64,000 nt of DNA from Symbiodinium natans. Lineage: Eukaryota; Sar; Dinophyceae; Suessiales; Symbiodiniaceae. The notes below the pieces were generated by a model. That model saw nothing but the letters and a program-made list of their open reading frames with translations, was not told the DNA's origin and did no database searches. Every line of letters begins with the position of its first letter. The stretch's first letter is position 1. Location: assembly GCA_905221605.1 (NCBI GenBank), contig CAJNDS010002465.1:62001-126000 (forward strand), read 5' to 3'. Made by a program: the position numbers and the translations under genes. This document shows positions 11,174 through 21,209 of this stretch, piece by piece.

Positions 11174-11666
11174 CGGTATAGTATATATATATATATACAT
11201 ATATCTGCATATAGGGTTGCACGTACGGTAGCATAGATTGTCACCCTAGCTACGGAAATTCTAACCCCACTTTTCAACTGCCCACGAACCTTCAGGTCGC
11301 GTTGATGCGCCTGTGACGGCTGAACCCTAAACCCAACCCTAAACCCTAAACCCTAAACCCTAAAGCCTAAAGCATAAAGCCTAAAGCCTAAACCCTAAAG
11401 CCTAAACCCTAAACCCTAAACCATCTTCGGCTGGTTGGACATCGCCTAGGCCGAAAGCCTAGTCTCTGTCATCTCCCTGACCTTCTCAAGGCTGTAATAG
11501 AACCCTAAACCCTAAACCCTAAACTCTAAACCCTAAACCAGTCGGAATAATTGCTAGCAGTATTCTCTTATGGCCCCTTTTGAAAATCCAACGCGCGCGA
11601 ACTCGGGGTTTTCTCCTAGGCTAAGTTCCACCCCTGCGCCGACGCCTTAGGCATGAGGCCCAAACC

Positions 11667-11722
11667 TTAAACTCCCGCCAGCGGCACCTTTTGCTTGACC
11701 TTTTTGGTGCGCTTGACCTGCG
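11667..11722 (-). CDS. Short basic exon
   Basis: GTTAATTCCCTCAG| opens QVKRTKKVKQKVPLAGV, then TAA within GTTTAAG. Strongly basic, nuclear-localisation-like. If GTTTAA acts as donor the stop is not used. Confidence 0.4.
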
Positions 11723-11964
11723 CTGAGGGAATTAACGCCAAACCTGCAGTCCTAAACCCTACGTTCAAACCCTAAACGGCTTTAAGGTTTGCTTCCTGGC
11801 TTGATTGTAAGCCCTAAGCCCTGAACCCTAGCCCCCTTTAGGAACCCCAGCATGTGATTCTGATAAACCTACTCGCTTTAAGGTCCATTATGACCATGAG
11901 TCTATTGGTATCAGGGGGCAGGGATCAGGGATTAAACCCTAACCCTAAACCCTAAACCCGGCCC

Positions 11965-12330
11965 AAAACCCCTTATGATCCCTACCAATTGTAGCCTGAG
12001 CCTGGCTCTGTGCCACCAAAGCCACGCAGATTTTGCAAAAGACTTCAAGAGTCAGCCACCAGAGAGAGCCACCAGCTTCATAGACACCTTTCCGATGCCA
12101 AAGAGCATGCCCGGGTTGCCAAATTTCTTTGAAGGTCGCAGCCGACCCTTTCGAAGGCGAAGCTTTTGCGCGTCCCAATCCAGCGGCGGCACTGCCTCCA
12201 GCGGCTTCTCCTGCTTCGAAATGCCCCGATCCTGCCTTCGGCTTTGCCCAATCAATGATCTTGGTTGCAATGGGAAGCGCGCTCTGCACGGAAGCATCTG
12301 GAAGAAGCTCTGGGCGCAAAGGGGGTTTAG
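11965..12330. CDS. GC-rich island open on both strands, up to about 124 codons
   Basis: Minus strand holds a frame with ATKIIDWAKPKAGSGHFEAG; plus strand holds frames with FKSQPPERATSFIDTFPMPK and, after a shift, ADPFEGEAFARPN. All look protein-like and neither strand wins on splice signals. The island clearly holds non-telomeric, likely coding DNA of about 300 bp. Confidence 0.4.
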
Positions 12331-12478
12331 GGTTTAGGGTTTAGGGTTTAGGGTTTAGGGTTTAGGGTTTAGGGTTTAGGGTTTAGGGCTGACATCATCC
12401 TTCGGAGCCGCGTTCGCTTTTGCAGCACCACTATGGGTGAAGGCTTCGGGTCAAAGCTGGACCTTCAACCGCAAACAC

Positions 12479-12580
12479 CCTAAACCCTAAACCCTAAACC
12501 CTAAACCCTAAACCCTAAACCCTAAACCCTAAACCCTAAACCCTAAACCCTAAACCCTAAACCCTAAACCCTAAACCCTA
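12479..12580 (-). repeat. (CCCTAAA)n array, about 14 units
   Basis: Almost perfect heptamer array in C-rich orientation on the plus strand. Confidence 0.95.
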
Positions 12581-13558
12581 ACCTGAAACCCTAAACCCTA
12601 AACCCCCAAACCATAGAAAAGGGTTTAGGGTTCGGCTTGAACCCCTAAATCCTGATAAACCTCAACTCCAAAGCCTCCCCAACCAACCACCCTTGGCTAG
12701 GAAGCCCTAAACCCTAAACCCTAAACCCTAAACCCTCAACCCTCAACCCTAAACCCTCAAGCCCTATTCAGGAACCCTTGGGCGGAAAGCTCTACATCAA
12801 AAGCCTCAGACCCCAAAACCGTTAACCCACCGGCTGCTATAGGGGCCTAGAATAGGATTCTGGGGGTTCTTATAGTAAAATGCAAAAGGAACCATAAGGG
12901 AATACTCGGAATACTATCAGTACTTATTCCGACCCCTATACATATTAACCCTCTGACATCTCCTAAATTCGCCCACAGCTCTAAGCTTCCTGTACCCTAA
13001 ACTCCCCAAGCCCTGAACCCCCAAAACTCAAAACCCTAAACTCCCTACAGCCCCTACAGCCCCTAAAGCCCCTGAAGCCCCTAAACCCCGGGCCCTAAAC
13101 CTCAACGCAAAACCCTAAACCCCCACCCCCCTAAACCCTAAACCCTAAACCCTAAATCCCAAACTCACAAAACCATGGTCCACCTTCGGCTTCGGAGCCT
13201 CAAAAGGCGACCCCAGCTCGATTGCCGTCTCCTGCCGTCACTGCTGAAGCCGTGAGGGTTTAGGGTTTAGGGTTAGGGTTTAGGGTTTTGGGTTTTGGGG
13301 TTAAGGGTTAAGGGTTTAGGGTTAAGGGTTTAGGGTTTTGGGTTTTGGGGTTAAGGGTTAAGGGTTGAGGGTTGAGGGTTTAGGTGTAGGGTGTAGGGTG
13401 TAGGATTTAGGGCTTAGGGATTGGGGTTTAGGGTTGATTATGTATGTTTGTAGAAGGCATAGTGTTCAGTTGCAGGGTTTAGGGAATTCCAAAGATAGGG
13501 TTTAGGGCTTGTGTGCTTTGGGTTTAGGGTGTACGGTGTAGGGTTTAGGGTTTAGGGT

Positions 13559-13630
13559 ACAGTACCTTGACAAATCCAGGACCTGGACGACTGGAAGTCC
13601 CTCAAAATGCCCTAAGTACTTGAACTGGCT
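13559..13630 (-). CDS. Exon-like island with GTACTG donor
   Basis: AGTTCAAG| opens YLGHFEGLPVVQVLDLS, ending CAAG|GTACTG on the minus strand. The plus strand also reads QIQDLDDWKSLKMP, so strand is not certain. Confidence 0.35.
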
Positions 13631-13969
13631 TAGGGTTCAGGGGTTTGGGGTCTAGGGTTTAGGGTTTAGGGTTGAGGGCTTGGGTTGAAGCCAACCAGCC
13701 TGTGCCTGCGCACATCACCGCGTTGACACCTTTCTTGAAGCGCAAGGCTTGGCATAACTAGCGCATGGAAGGCGCGAAGCTCCTAAGCCCCAAACCCGAT
13801 AAGCCCAAAACCGCATACCCCACACCCTAAAGCCCAAACCCTCAACCCCAAGCCCAAAACCCTAACCCTAAACCCTAAACCCTAAACCCTAAACCCTAAA
13901 CCCTAAACCCTAAACCCTAAACCCTAAACCCTAAACCCTAAACCCTAAACACCCCCAAACCCTGTAAGC

Positions 13970-14044
13970 CCTTTGCTCTCCAGGGCCTCCAGTGATGGGC
14001 TGCGCTCGGGCGAGGGTGAGGGAGGCGCTGGCCTCGAAAATTTG
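13970..14044 (-). CDS. Exon-like island
   Basis: Minus frame IFEASASLTLARAQPITGGP then GEQRAYR, ending in AG|GGTTTG. About 25 codons. Unrecognised. Confidence 0.35.
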
Positions 14045-14486
14045 GGTTTTTTTGGGGGGGTTTAGGGTTTAGGGTTTAGGGTTTAGGGTTTAGGGTTTAG
14101 GGTTTAGGGTTTAGGTTTCAGTGCTCTTGTTCTGGGGATGCTTGGGTTCTTTTTCGTGTTACTTTGGGGTGTTTTGCGGTGTTTCGCTGTTCTACTTTTG
14201 GTGCTTGTGTGTTTCAGGGCTTTACAGGGCTTTGGGGATTCTAGTTGTTTGGGACTTCTAGTGTCTGGGGTTCATTTGATTTTTGCTCTGGGCTGTTTAG
14301 GCTTCGGTTTGATACTCTTGGCTTTTGAAGGTCTTGAGTTTAGGGTTCCGAGTGTTGCTTTAGAAAGTTGAGGGTTCAGGGGCTTTCAACCCTAAGCCCT
14401 AAGCCCTAAGCCCTAAGCCCTAAACCCTAAACCCTAAACCCTGAACCCTAAACCCTAAACCCTTTGGGTTTTTAGGGTTCTATTTT

Positions 14487-14594
14487 TTAGGCTTTGCGGG
14501 TTTTAGGTGTAGGGGTGGAGGCGGGCTTCCGATAACACAGGGGTAGCCTTTGCTCAGGGTCCCTTTGAAAGGGACTCTCTTCTATTTGGGGCAT
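14487..14594 (-). CDS. Small complete ORF, 35 aa
   Basis: ATG to TAA on the minus strand: MPQIEESPFQRDPEQRLPLC followed by a basic Pro/Thr-rich tail. Could be an exon or a tiny independent ORF; too short to assign. Confidence 0.35.
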   Translation of the reverse strand: MPQIEESPFQRDPEQRLPLCYRKPASTPTPKTRKA

Positions 14595-14716
14595 AAAAAG
14601 GGGCAGGGTTTAGGGTTTAGGGTTGAGGGTTGAGGGTTGAGGGTTGAGGGTTTAGGGTTTAGGGTTCAGGGTTTAGGGTTGGGAAATGCACATGTTGACC
14701 TGGGGCGGGGGGTTTT

Positions 14717-14789
14717 TGTAGGGTTTACGGAGGCAGAGGATCGTATAAGATCCCACCAGGGAGGCGATGAGGTTCGGCATGTGGGGGTC
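14717..14789 (-). CDS. Exon-like island, hydrophobic
   Basis: Minus frame DPHMPNLIASLVGSYTILCL, 18 of 23 third positions G/C. Could be a membrane-spanning segment. Boundaries uncertain. Confidence 0.4.
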
Positions 14790-15002
14790 TCAGTGCTATG
14801 GCTTCATTCAGCCTTCAGAACTTTAGGGATCAAAAGGCAACCCTGAACCTTAAACCCAGGTCAGGGTTTAGGGGTTTACGGTTTAGGGTTTCGGACATGT
14901 CAAGTTTGTGTATTGTTCAGGGTCCATGGGCGTAGGGCTCAGGGCTTGGAGGATTTAGAGGTAGGGTTTAGGGGTTAGGGCTTGTAGGGCTTAGGGTTTA
15001 GG

Positions 15003-15058
15003 TCTGGCGGCGGCATCCACAATCTTGTACAGCTCCGTCCTTAGGGGTATCTTGCAAC
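15003..15058 (-). CDS. Exon-like island
   Basis: Minus frame GCKIPLRTELYKIVDAAARP, running into TTTAGGG. Helical composition; unrecognised. Confidence 0.4.
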
Positions 15059-15728
15059 CCCCCAAACCCAAAGTCCTAAACCAGGGACAGAGTGGGGGAT
15101 CTCATGATCATGACTGGTTGATGAGTATTTGTAAGTAGGGCTTTAACTGATGTAACCCGAATTCTAAACCTCAAAAACTGCACTTAAAATCCTATTTAAG
15201 AAAGGGTACTTAAGACCCTACACTCTCACTACCCAGGAACCTTCACAGTAGGGGATCCCATGATCAAGACACTGTTGAACCTCAAGGTCTGGGCCCCGGC
15301 CGGTAAATGAATCGCTCGTCGGTGGGATAGGCCAACAACCTGCGCGAAACCCTAAACCCTAAACCCTAAAAGAACCCAAACCCTACACCCTAAGGGCTTC
15401 GAGGTTTCGGGAGCGCGGCAACAACGGTGCGGAACCTCAAATCTGCGCGATGAGAACACAACGCCTTCAGCCGAAAACCCCAAACCCAAAACCCGAAACC
15501 CAAATCCCGAATCCCCAAATTCTAAAGCCTCTAAACCCAAAACGCCATACTGACCTACCATCCCTGACAACAGCCCTTCAGGGTTGCAGATTCTTGTCTA
15601 TCAAGTTTAGGGTTTAGGGTTTAGGGTTTAGGGCAGTTTAGGGTATAAGTATAGGGGTTTGGGGCTTAGGGTTTAGGGTTTGTGGTTTGGGTTGTCGGGT
15701 TCAGGCTTGAGGCTCTTTTCAACTGAGG

Positions 15729-15856
15729 GTTAGGGTTCAGGGTTCAGGGTTCAGGGTTCAGGGTTCAGGGTTCAGGGTTTCAGGGTTCAGGGTTCAGGGT
15801 TCAGGGTTCAGGGTTCAGGGTTCAGGGTTCAGGGTTCAGGGTTCAGGGTTTAGGGT
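15729..15856 (+). repeat. Homogenised variant array (TTCAGGG)n
   Basis: About 17 copies of GGGTTCA in place of GGGTTTA. One variant has been amplified locally, so these arrays expand by unequal exchange or slippage as well as by telomerase addition. Confidence 0.95.
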
Positions 15857-15949
15857 TCAGGGTTCAGGGTTTAGGGTTTAGGGTTTCGGAACCCCAGGGC
15901 GCCGCAAAGGTGTCGAAGGATTCCAACCGAGCTCCTGCCAGAAGCTTTG

Positions 15950-16033
15950 AAAGGCATTGGGGTTTAGGGTTTAGGGGTCTAGGGTTTAGGGGTCTAGGGT
16001 TTAGGGTTTAGGGTTTAGGGTAAAGGCATTGGG
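15950..16033. repeat. Telomeric insert flanked by a 12-bp direct repeat
   Basis: AAAGGCATTGGG occurs at 15950-15961 and again at 16022-16033, bracketing 60 bp of TTTAGGG-type units. This is the footprint expected for an insertion with target duplication. Excising one copy plus the array joins open frames on both sides. Confidence 0.75.
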
Positions 16034-16564
16034 AAGCACCTAGACCCCTTGAAAAGCCCTTTTTTCTAAACCCTATACTCTACGCTCGAAACCCTAAACC
16101 CTAAACCCTAAACCCTAAACCCTAAACCCTAAACCCCGCAAGCCCCAAAATCTAGAAAATTAAGAGGGCGAAGGCACAAGCTCCCAGGGGGCTTTGGGAG
16201 GTTTCGGGTTTAGGGTTTGGGTTTCAGGCTTTAGTGTGTTTAGGGTTGAGGGCTTTCAGGGTTTCAGGGTTAGGGTCTTTACGGTTTAGAGATTAGGGGG
16301 CGGGAGGGCGGAGAAGTAGGGCTTAGTGATTAGGGTTTAGGGCTACAAGGACCCAGAGTAGGCCCTTATCCCCCTTTTTTTGGGTTTTCAATACCATTAG
16401 AAGACACTAAAGAGGCAGCGGCTGGCGGCCAAGCAGGGTTGCTCACCAAGGTCGAGGGTTGAGGGTCGAGCGTCTCAAACTCCAAGTCCTATGCCCTAAA
16501 CCCTAAACCCTAAACCCTAAGCCCTAAGCCCTAAACCCTAAACCCTAAACCCTAAACCCTAAAC

Positions 16565-16642
16565 AGAGCGCGGCTTCGGAAATCACCTCTTTGACCCCTT
16601 TTTCGCGCGTCACGTGCGAGTCAACCTGGGCCTTGTGCTGTC
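16565..16642 (-). CDS. Exon with strong third-position bias
   Basis: ACCTCAG|GA opens QHKAQVDSHVTREKGVKEVI then SEAALC on the minus strand; 19 of 25 codons end in G/C. Charged, helical. The downstream edge lies in the CCCTAAA array at 16560. Unrecognised. Confidence 0.5.
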
Positions 16643-16674
16643 CTGAGGTTTAGGGTTTAGGGTTTAGGGTTTAG

Positions 16675-16757
16675 GGCTTAGGGCTTAGGGCTTAGGGCTT
16701 AGGGCTTAGGGCTTAGGGCTTAGGGCTTAGGGCTTAGGGCTTAGGGCTTAGGGCTTA
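16675..16757 (+). repeat. Homogenised variant array (GGGCTTA)n
   Basis: About 12 units of GGGCTTA, a second locally amplified heptamer variant. Confidence 0.95.
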
Positions 16758-16887
16758 GGGTTTAGCTAAACTTCGGAAGTAGCTTTGAATGTGGGCAAAT
16801 TACGTAGCAGCACACAGGGTCCCTTCTTCCATTAAGGGTTTAGGGTTGAGGGTTTGGCATTTAGTGTTTAGGGACTGTACTTTCTAC

Positions 16888-16932
16888 CTGCTGCGTCCCC
16901 CCGAATTCCGCCGATCCTCCAAGTAGACCACC
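16888..16932 (-). CDS. Micro-exon with GTAGAA donor
   Basis: From a telomeric edge the minus frame reads VVYLEDRRNSGGRS and ends CAG|GTAGAAAG. Contains the 16-mer CTACTTGGAGGATCGG shared with 31897 and 45686. Confidence 0.4.
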
Positions 16933-18044
16933 CTAAACCCTAAACCCTGGACCCTAAACCCGAAACCTTAAACCCTAAACCTTAAGCCCTAAACCCTAAA
17001 CCCCAAACCCTAAACCACAAGGGGGGTGGTCCTCGGGTGCGTCGGTGTCTAAAGGCTGCCAGACGTCCCCGGCAAACCTTCAGAAGCCAGGTTGATGGGC
17101 CCCAAAGTTTGGGTCCCAAAGTTTAGGGTTTAGGGTTTAGTTTAGGGTCAACAACACCAAACCCTCATCCGTGAAACCTAAAGCCGTAAAAGCTTGAACG
17201 CCAAAAACCACAAGTTCCTAACATCATAAACCCTACATCCTTAAAGCCCGACTTTCCTGGAACCGAAATAACCTTGTCCTTACTGGCTCGCTTTGGAAAA
17301 GACAACTATGTAGGGACCTTATATCCCCCTTTAGAACCCTCTAACCCCTTACAGGATTTAACAAGTACTCCAGTCTCGGATTACCTACTACCTGGGTTTC
17401 ATCTTTACCTACAGTTGAGTAGTAACGACCCTTAATTTGCATTTAGGTATAACTCATGAAACTGCAGGTAAGGATAGTCCCAGGTAAGTCTCACAACCGC
17501 TGGGACTTGCATGTGCCGGGCGACAAATCTCAGTTGGTTTTCTCTGTTGCCCCAGAATTTCCTAAACCCTAAACCCTAAACCCCAAGCCTAAAGCCTAAA
17601 CCCGAAACCCGGAGCCTGGGTAACCTTTTTTGCTTTAAAGGATTCTTATAAGGGATCCCAACCTCTAAAACAAGTGAATATGGGTCAACAGTCGTCTCTT
17701 TACCCTAAACCCTAAACCCAAAACCCTAAACACTGCACCGAAACCGCCAGCCAGGGCATGCTTGTTTTAACAAAACGTTGCATGAACAAAGCAAAAGATT
17801 GAAGAACCCTGGAAGCCTAAACCCTTAAACCCTAAACCCTAAACCCTAAACCCTAAACCCAAATCCTTTTTGTGGAGCCTGGGCTTAGGGCTTAGGGCAT
17901 ATTAAGGAACCTGGGTCGGCCACCAGCTGCACTACATATGTGTGGCGTGTGCAAAAACGAAACACCGTGGCAACTAAACAGGTTTAGGGGAAAGGGGTTA
18001 GGGTTTAGGGTTTAGGGTTTACGGTTACAGGTGCTTTTTGTTGA

Positions 18045-18995
18045 CCCATGGGTACCCAACTATGCTTGCATTACTCCCTTGATCGCAATTTAGTCATGAA
18101 TGCTTTTAGTGCATGCTTCTTATATAGCTATGAATGCTTTCGGTACCTCCTTGACCCCTATGTAATTACAAGTTATTGTACGTTGATATGTAGTTGTGAA
18201 TTTGTGTTTATTGCCGCCTGGATCCCTGCATTGTTTTCAAAGCTTTCAGGACTTTATATATGTACCCCTTGATTTCTATACAGTTGCAAATGTTTTTCTT
18301 GCTTTTTATGTGTGGTTATTTTTGCAGCCCCTATATAGTTTACAGATGCTTATTACCCCTCCCCCCCTTGATCCCGGTGTGGTTGTAAAGGATTGAAGGA
18401 GCCTTTTGATCACTACATAATTGTAAATAAATGAATGTAGTTCCCTTTTGATCTCTGCAAAAAGTCACAAGTACTTTTTACCAACTACGCGATCCGTGTA
18501 TAGTTACAGATGCTCTTCATTACCCCCCCCCCCCCCCCCGCCCATGAGCCCTCCATAGTTTTAAATGCTTTTGACTGACCCTTGTATTGTTATAAATGCA
18601 ATGTATTACCCCTTGATCACTATACGGTTATAAACTTGCTTTTATGGTTCCCCTTGATCCCCATATGCTGGCAAATGTGCTTTTATGCCTCTTTAGACAA
18701 GCTCTGACACTCAGAACTGGCGAATCAGCGAAGCCTCCACACCAGTCAGCGTGCTCGCGAGCGCGCTCCGCTGCAGAACACACGTCTCGCCCACCCGCAG
18801 CTTTGGCAGGATCTGATTTCAAAGGTCTGGTTTCTGCAACAAATTTGCACATTATGCCTCTTGATCATTGTATAGTTGTAAATGGTTTAACCCCCCTGAT
18901 CTTTATATCGTCACAAATGTTCTGCTTTTTCTTACCCCCCCCCCCCCTAAATAAAATGTTGTTGGCCCCTTTGGCCCCGATATAGTGAAGCATTT
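18045..18995 (+). repeat. T-rich degenerate minisatellite, about 45-bp unit
   Basis: Loosely repeated units of the form CCCTTGATC..TATAGTTGTAAATG..CTTTTATTA, about 18-20 copies, interrupted at 18691-18833 by an unrelated exon-like island. Weak ORFs along it reflect the repeat. Confidence 0.8.
18691..18833 (-). CDS. Exon nested inside the minisatellite
   Basis: AATTTGTTGCAG| opens a minus frame TRPLKSDPAKAAGGRDVCSA followed by ERAREHADWCGGF and VLSVRACLK, about 47 codons. It is unlike the flanking repeat on both sides. Third-position bias is weak, so coding rests on composition and acceptor. Unrecognised. Confidence 0.5.
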
Positions 18996-19123
18996 CCTTG
19001 ATCCCTGCATAAACCCCTTCTCCAAACCCCCGAAACCCTTAAAAGCTAAACCCCAAAACCTAAACCCCGAATCCCCTAATTAAACCCCCAACCCCTACGT
19101 ACACCCTGAACCCTAAACCCTAA

Positions 19124-19226
19124 ACTGTCCACCCCCCAGGTGCCCACGCATGTCGAAGGCGAGGGCGCTCGACGGAATTTGGGGGTGCCTCGGAAGTTTT
19201 ACTGAGGGCCTGTCGAAACTCATTCC
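19124..19226 (-). CDS. Exon-like island
   Basis: Minus frame EFRQALSKTSEAPPNSVERP then RLRHAWAPGGW, about 33 codons. Ends beside TTTAGGG. Unrecognised. Confidence 0.4.
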
Positions 19227-19346
19227 TTTAGGGTTTAGGGTTTGACCCCCTAAACCCTAAACCCTAAACCCTGCCTGTTCAAGCACTGACGTCTGGCGCT
19301 GCAGGGTTTCAGGGGTTCAGGGCTGAGGGCTTCTGGCTTAGGGTGT

Positions 19347-19490
19347 ACTTGGAGGTTCATGGTACTTATTAACCAGTTGTAACTGTACTTATAAGCCACT
19401 GATAAGCCCCCTTAAGTGCCCTCATATGGCTATAAGTACAATTTATAAGTACAGTTATAATTGGTGAATAAGTACCATGGACCTCCAAGT
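19347..19490. mobile_element. Inverted-repeat element, 144 bp, arms about 50 bp
   Basis: Left arm ACTTGGAGGTTCATGGTACT and right arm AGTACCATGGACCTCCAAGT are reverse complements over about 50 bp with a few mismatches. The core is a short AT-rich loop. The GGTTCATGG end is shared with the element at 40200 and many solo relics (about 105, 210, 11275, 15233, 52410), defining a family. Confidence 0.9.
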
Positions 19491-20299
19491 AGGGCTTAAG
19501 GACAGGAGCTCTGCGCCTGTTTCCCTAAACCCTAAACCCCAAACCCTAAACCCTAAACTCCAAACTCTGCACCCGATTCGATACTACGATGCCAAATGCT
19601 TCATGGCTGCGAGCTACGGAGGCCCGCCGATTTCGGCAGACCGAGGTCTTACAACCTTGTGGAATCAAAGACATGTAGTTGAGGGTTTCGGGTTTAGGGT
19701 TTAGGGTTACCTTTTGGGTTTAGGGTTTCAGCATCTCGTGTTCGAGCTTTCAGTAGTCCAGCGGCTTCTCAAGCGACAGGAAAATACCCACCCGCCCAGA
19801 GAATTCCATGACACTAAGAAAATATAAAGTTCACTCAATCCATCGGTCTTAGACTCTATATCCTAGGGCCTCACCTCACGCCCTCAAGCTCTCTCACGTT
19901 ACCCAACTTATTCTCCTTATTGGGCATAGGCACGCCTCTTGACTAGGCCTTGAGCCTTGAGCGAACCCCTAGGCCCTGAACCGTGTACCCTGATCATGAG
20001 ACCTTAGGCCCTGGACCCGACACCCTGGGCCCTAGGCCCCCCCTCTCAGGACCCCCTTGGACTTTCCTGGGCATGCCTATGCCTACTGTGCCTAGGCCGA
20101 CGGACCGTTGTGCCTATGCCGACTAAGAGTGTAAGGCTTGCATCTAGGCAAGAGAGGTTAAGGGTTTAGGGTTTAGGGAGTTCTGTCTCCATGTTGCCAC
20201 CAGGGGGCATGATGCCGAGCTTAAACCCCTAAAACCGAAACCCTAAGCCCCTAAACGCCTAAACCCTCAGCCCTGAAAGCTTAAGGTTTAGGATTTAGG

Positions 20300-20358
20300 G
20301 CTGTTGTTAAGAAGGCCTTGGTAAAGGGTGTACTGTTGTTAGCCGCTCCGACCCAGAC
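20300..20358 (-). CDS. Exon-like island
   Basis: ACGGTTCAG| opens VWVGAANNSTPFTKAFLTTA on the minus strand, running into CCCTAAA-type sequence. About 20 codons. Unrecognised. Confidence 0.4.
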
Positions 20359-20397
20359 CTGAACCGTCAACCGTAAACCCTCAACCCTCAACCGCCT

Positions 20398-20498
20398 GGC
20401 TGTTCGTAGGGAATGAAGGAGTTTCGGCCAAAATAACCTTTAAGGGAGTATATAAGGTACCTCATTCCCTCATTCCATACTAAGAACCAGCCAGTACG
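20398..20498. mobile_element. Inverted-repeat element, family with GGAATGAGGG ends
   Basis: TGGCTGTTCGTAGGGAATGA at left mirrors TCATTCCATACTAAGAACCA at right. The same arms occur at 30354-30470, where the centre holds CCCTAAA units instead. Confidence 0.8.
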
Positions 20499-20520
20499 CT
20501 CTGCATCTTAAGACTCTTCC

Positions 20521-20645
20521 GGTAGTTACGTGGTCCCTCACTATGGGCCCTGACAAGACGACCCCTTGATGCCCCTTATATACCCTATACAATCCAAGGG
20601 CCCACACTTCGGAACCCTTGAAACGAGGTACGGGACCATACTCTT
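20521..20645. mobile_element. Inverted-repeat element, family with GGTAGTTACATGGTCCCTTAG ends
   Basis: GGTAGTTACGTGGTCCCTCA at left mirrors GAGGTACGGGACCA at right. Relatives at 31304, 31500, 34695, 43441 and 57540. Confidence 0.75.
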
Positions 20646-20684
20646 GGATATAAACCTGAAATGTTTAGAAGGTTCTGCATCGAC

Positions 20685-20757
20685 CTTTTTGGGCTTTGGG
20701 CCCAAAAGCCGTCTCCGAGTGCGCTGCTCCGCTAGCCACTTCTCCTCGATCATCCTC
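20685..20757 (-). CDS. Exon, charged helical segment
   Basis: CCTTTTCTGGAAACAG|G opens the minus frame RMIEEKWLAEQRTRRRLLGP then KPKK, ending AAAAAG|GTCGAT. 73 nt with both splice edges and about 75% G/C third positions. Possibly coiled-coil. Unrecognised. Confidence 0.5.
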
Positions 20758-20793
20758 CTGTTTCCAGAAAAGGAGGCGCTTGGGGTCTCTAGG

Positions 20794-20848
20794 GTTTGGG
20801 GTTGGGATGTTCCCCCTTCGTATAAGGGGGAACATCCCAAGTTTGGGG
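20794..20848. mobile_element. 39-bp palindromic mini-element with 8-bp target duplication
   Basis: TTGGGATGTTCCCCCTT and its exact complement AAGGGGGAACATCCCAA surround a 5-bp loop (20802-20840), flanked on both sides by GTTTGGGG. The same arm forms the ends of the element at 35670-35780. Confidence 0.85.
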
Positions 20849-21209
20849 TCGCTAGAACTCAAGGTTTCGGGTTTAAGGTCTAGGACGTTGAGATGGCGCT
20901 CAGCGTCACCTCCCCAGAAAGAAACTCCTGTGAGCTTGTGTATGTTTGTGTTTAACTCTGTTCAGCGAAGTTTGTCATTGTACAACTTAATACTCTATGT
21001 GTGTATATATATACATACGTGCACGCACAAGAAATAGTAGGGATAAAGAAGAATGATGATTGGAGAATGGAAGTGGAACAAATCGTCATCATCGTCATCA
21101 TCACGGTCATCATCAGCGTTTATGCTATGATATGCGCGCGAAACACATCTACATATATGTATATTGATGTAGGCGTCTCTGTATTGAAACTGTAGAAGCT
21201 GAGTCACTT

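Noticed and set aside
14138-14371. 77-aa hydrophobic plus ORF
   Set aside because: T/G-rich low-complexity DNA; Leu/Phe/Val/Gly-rich translation is expected by chance. No splice or bias support.
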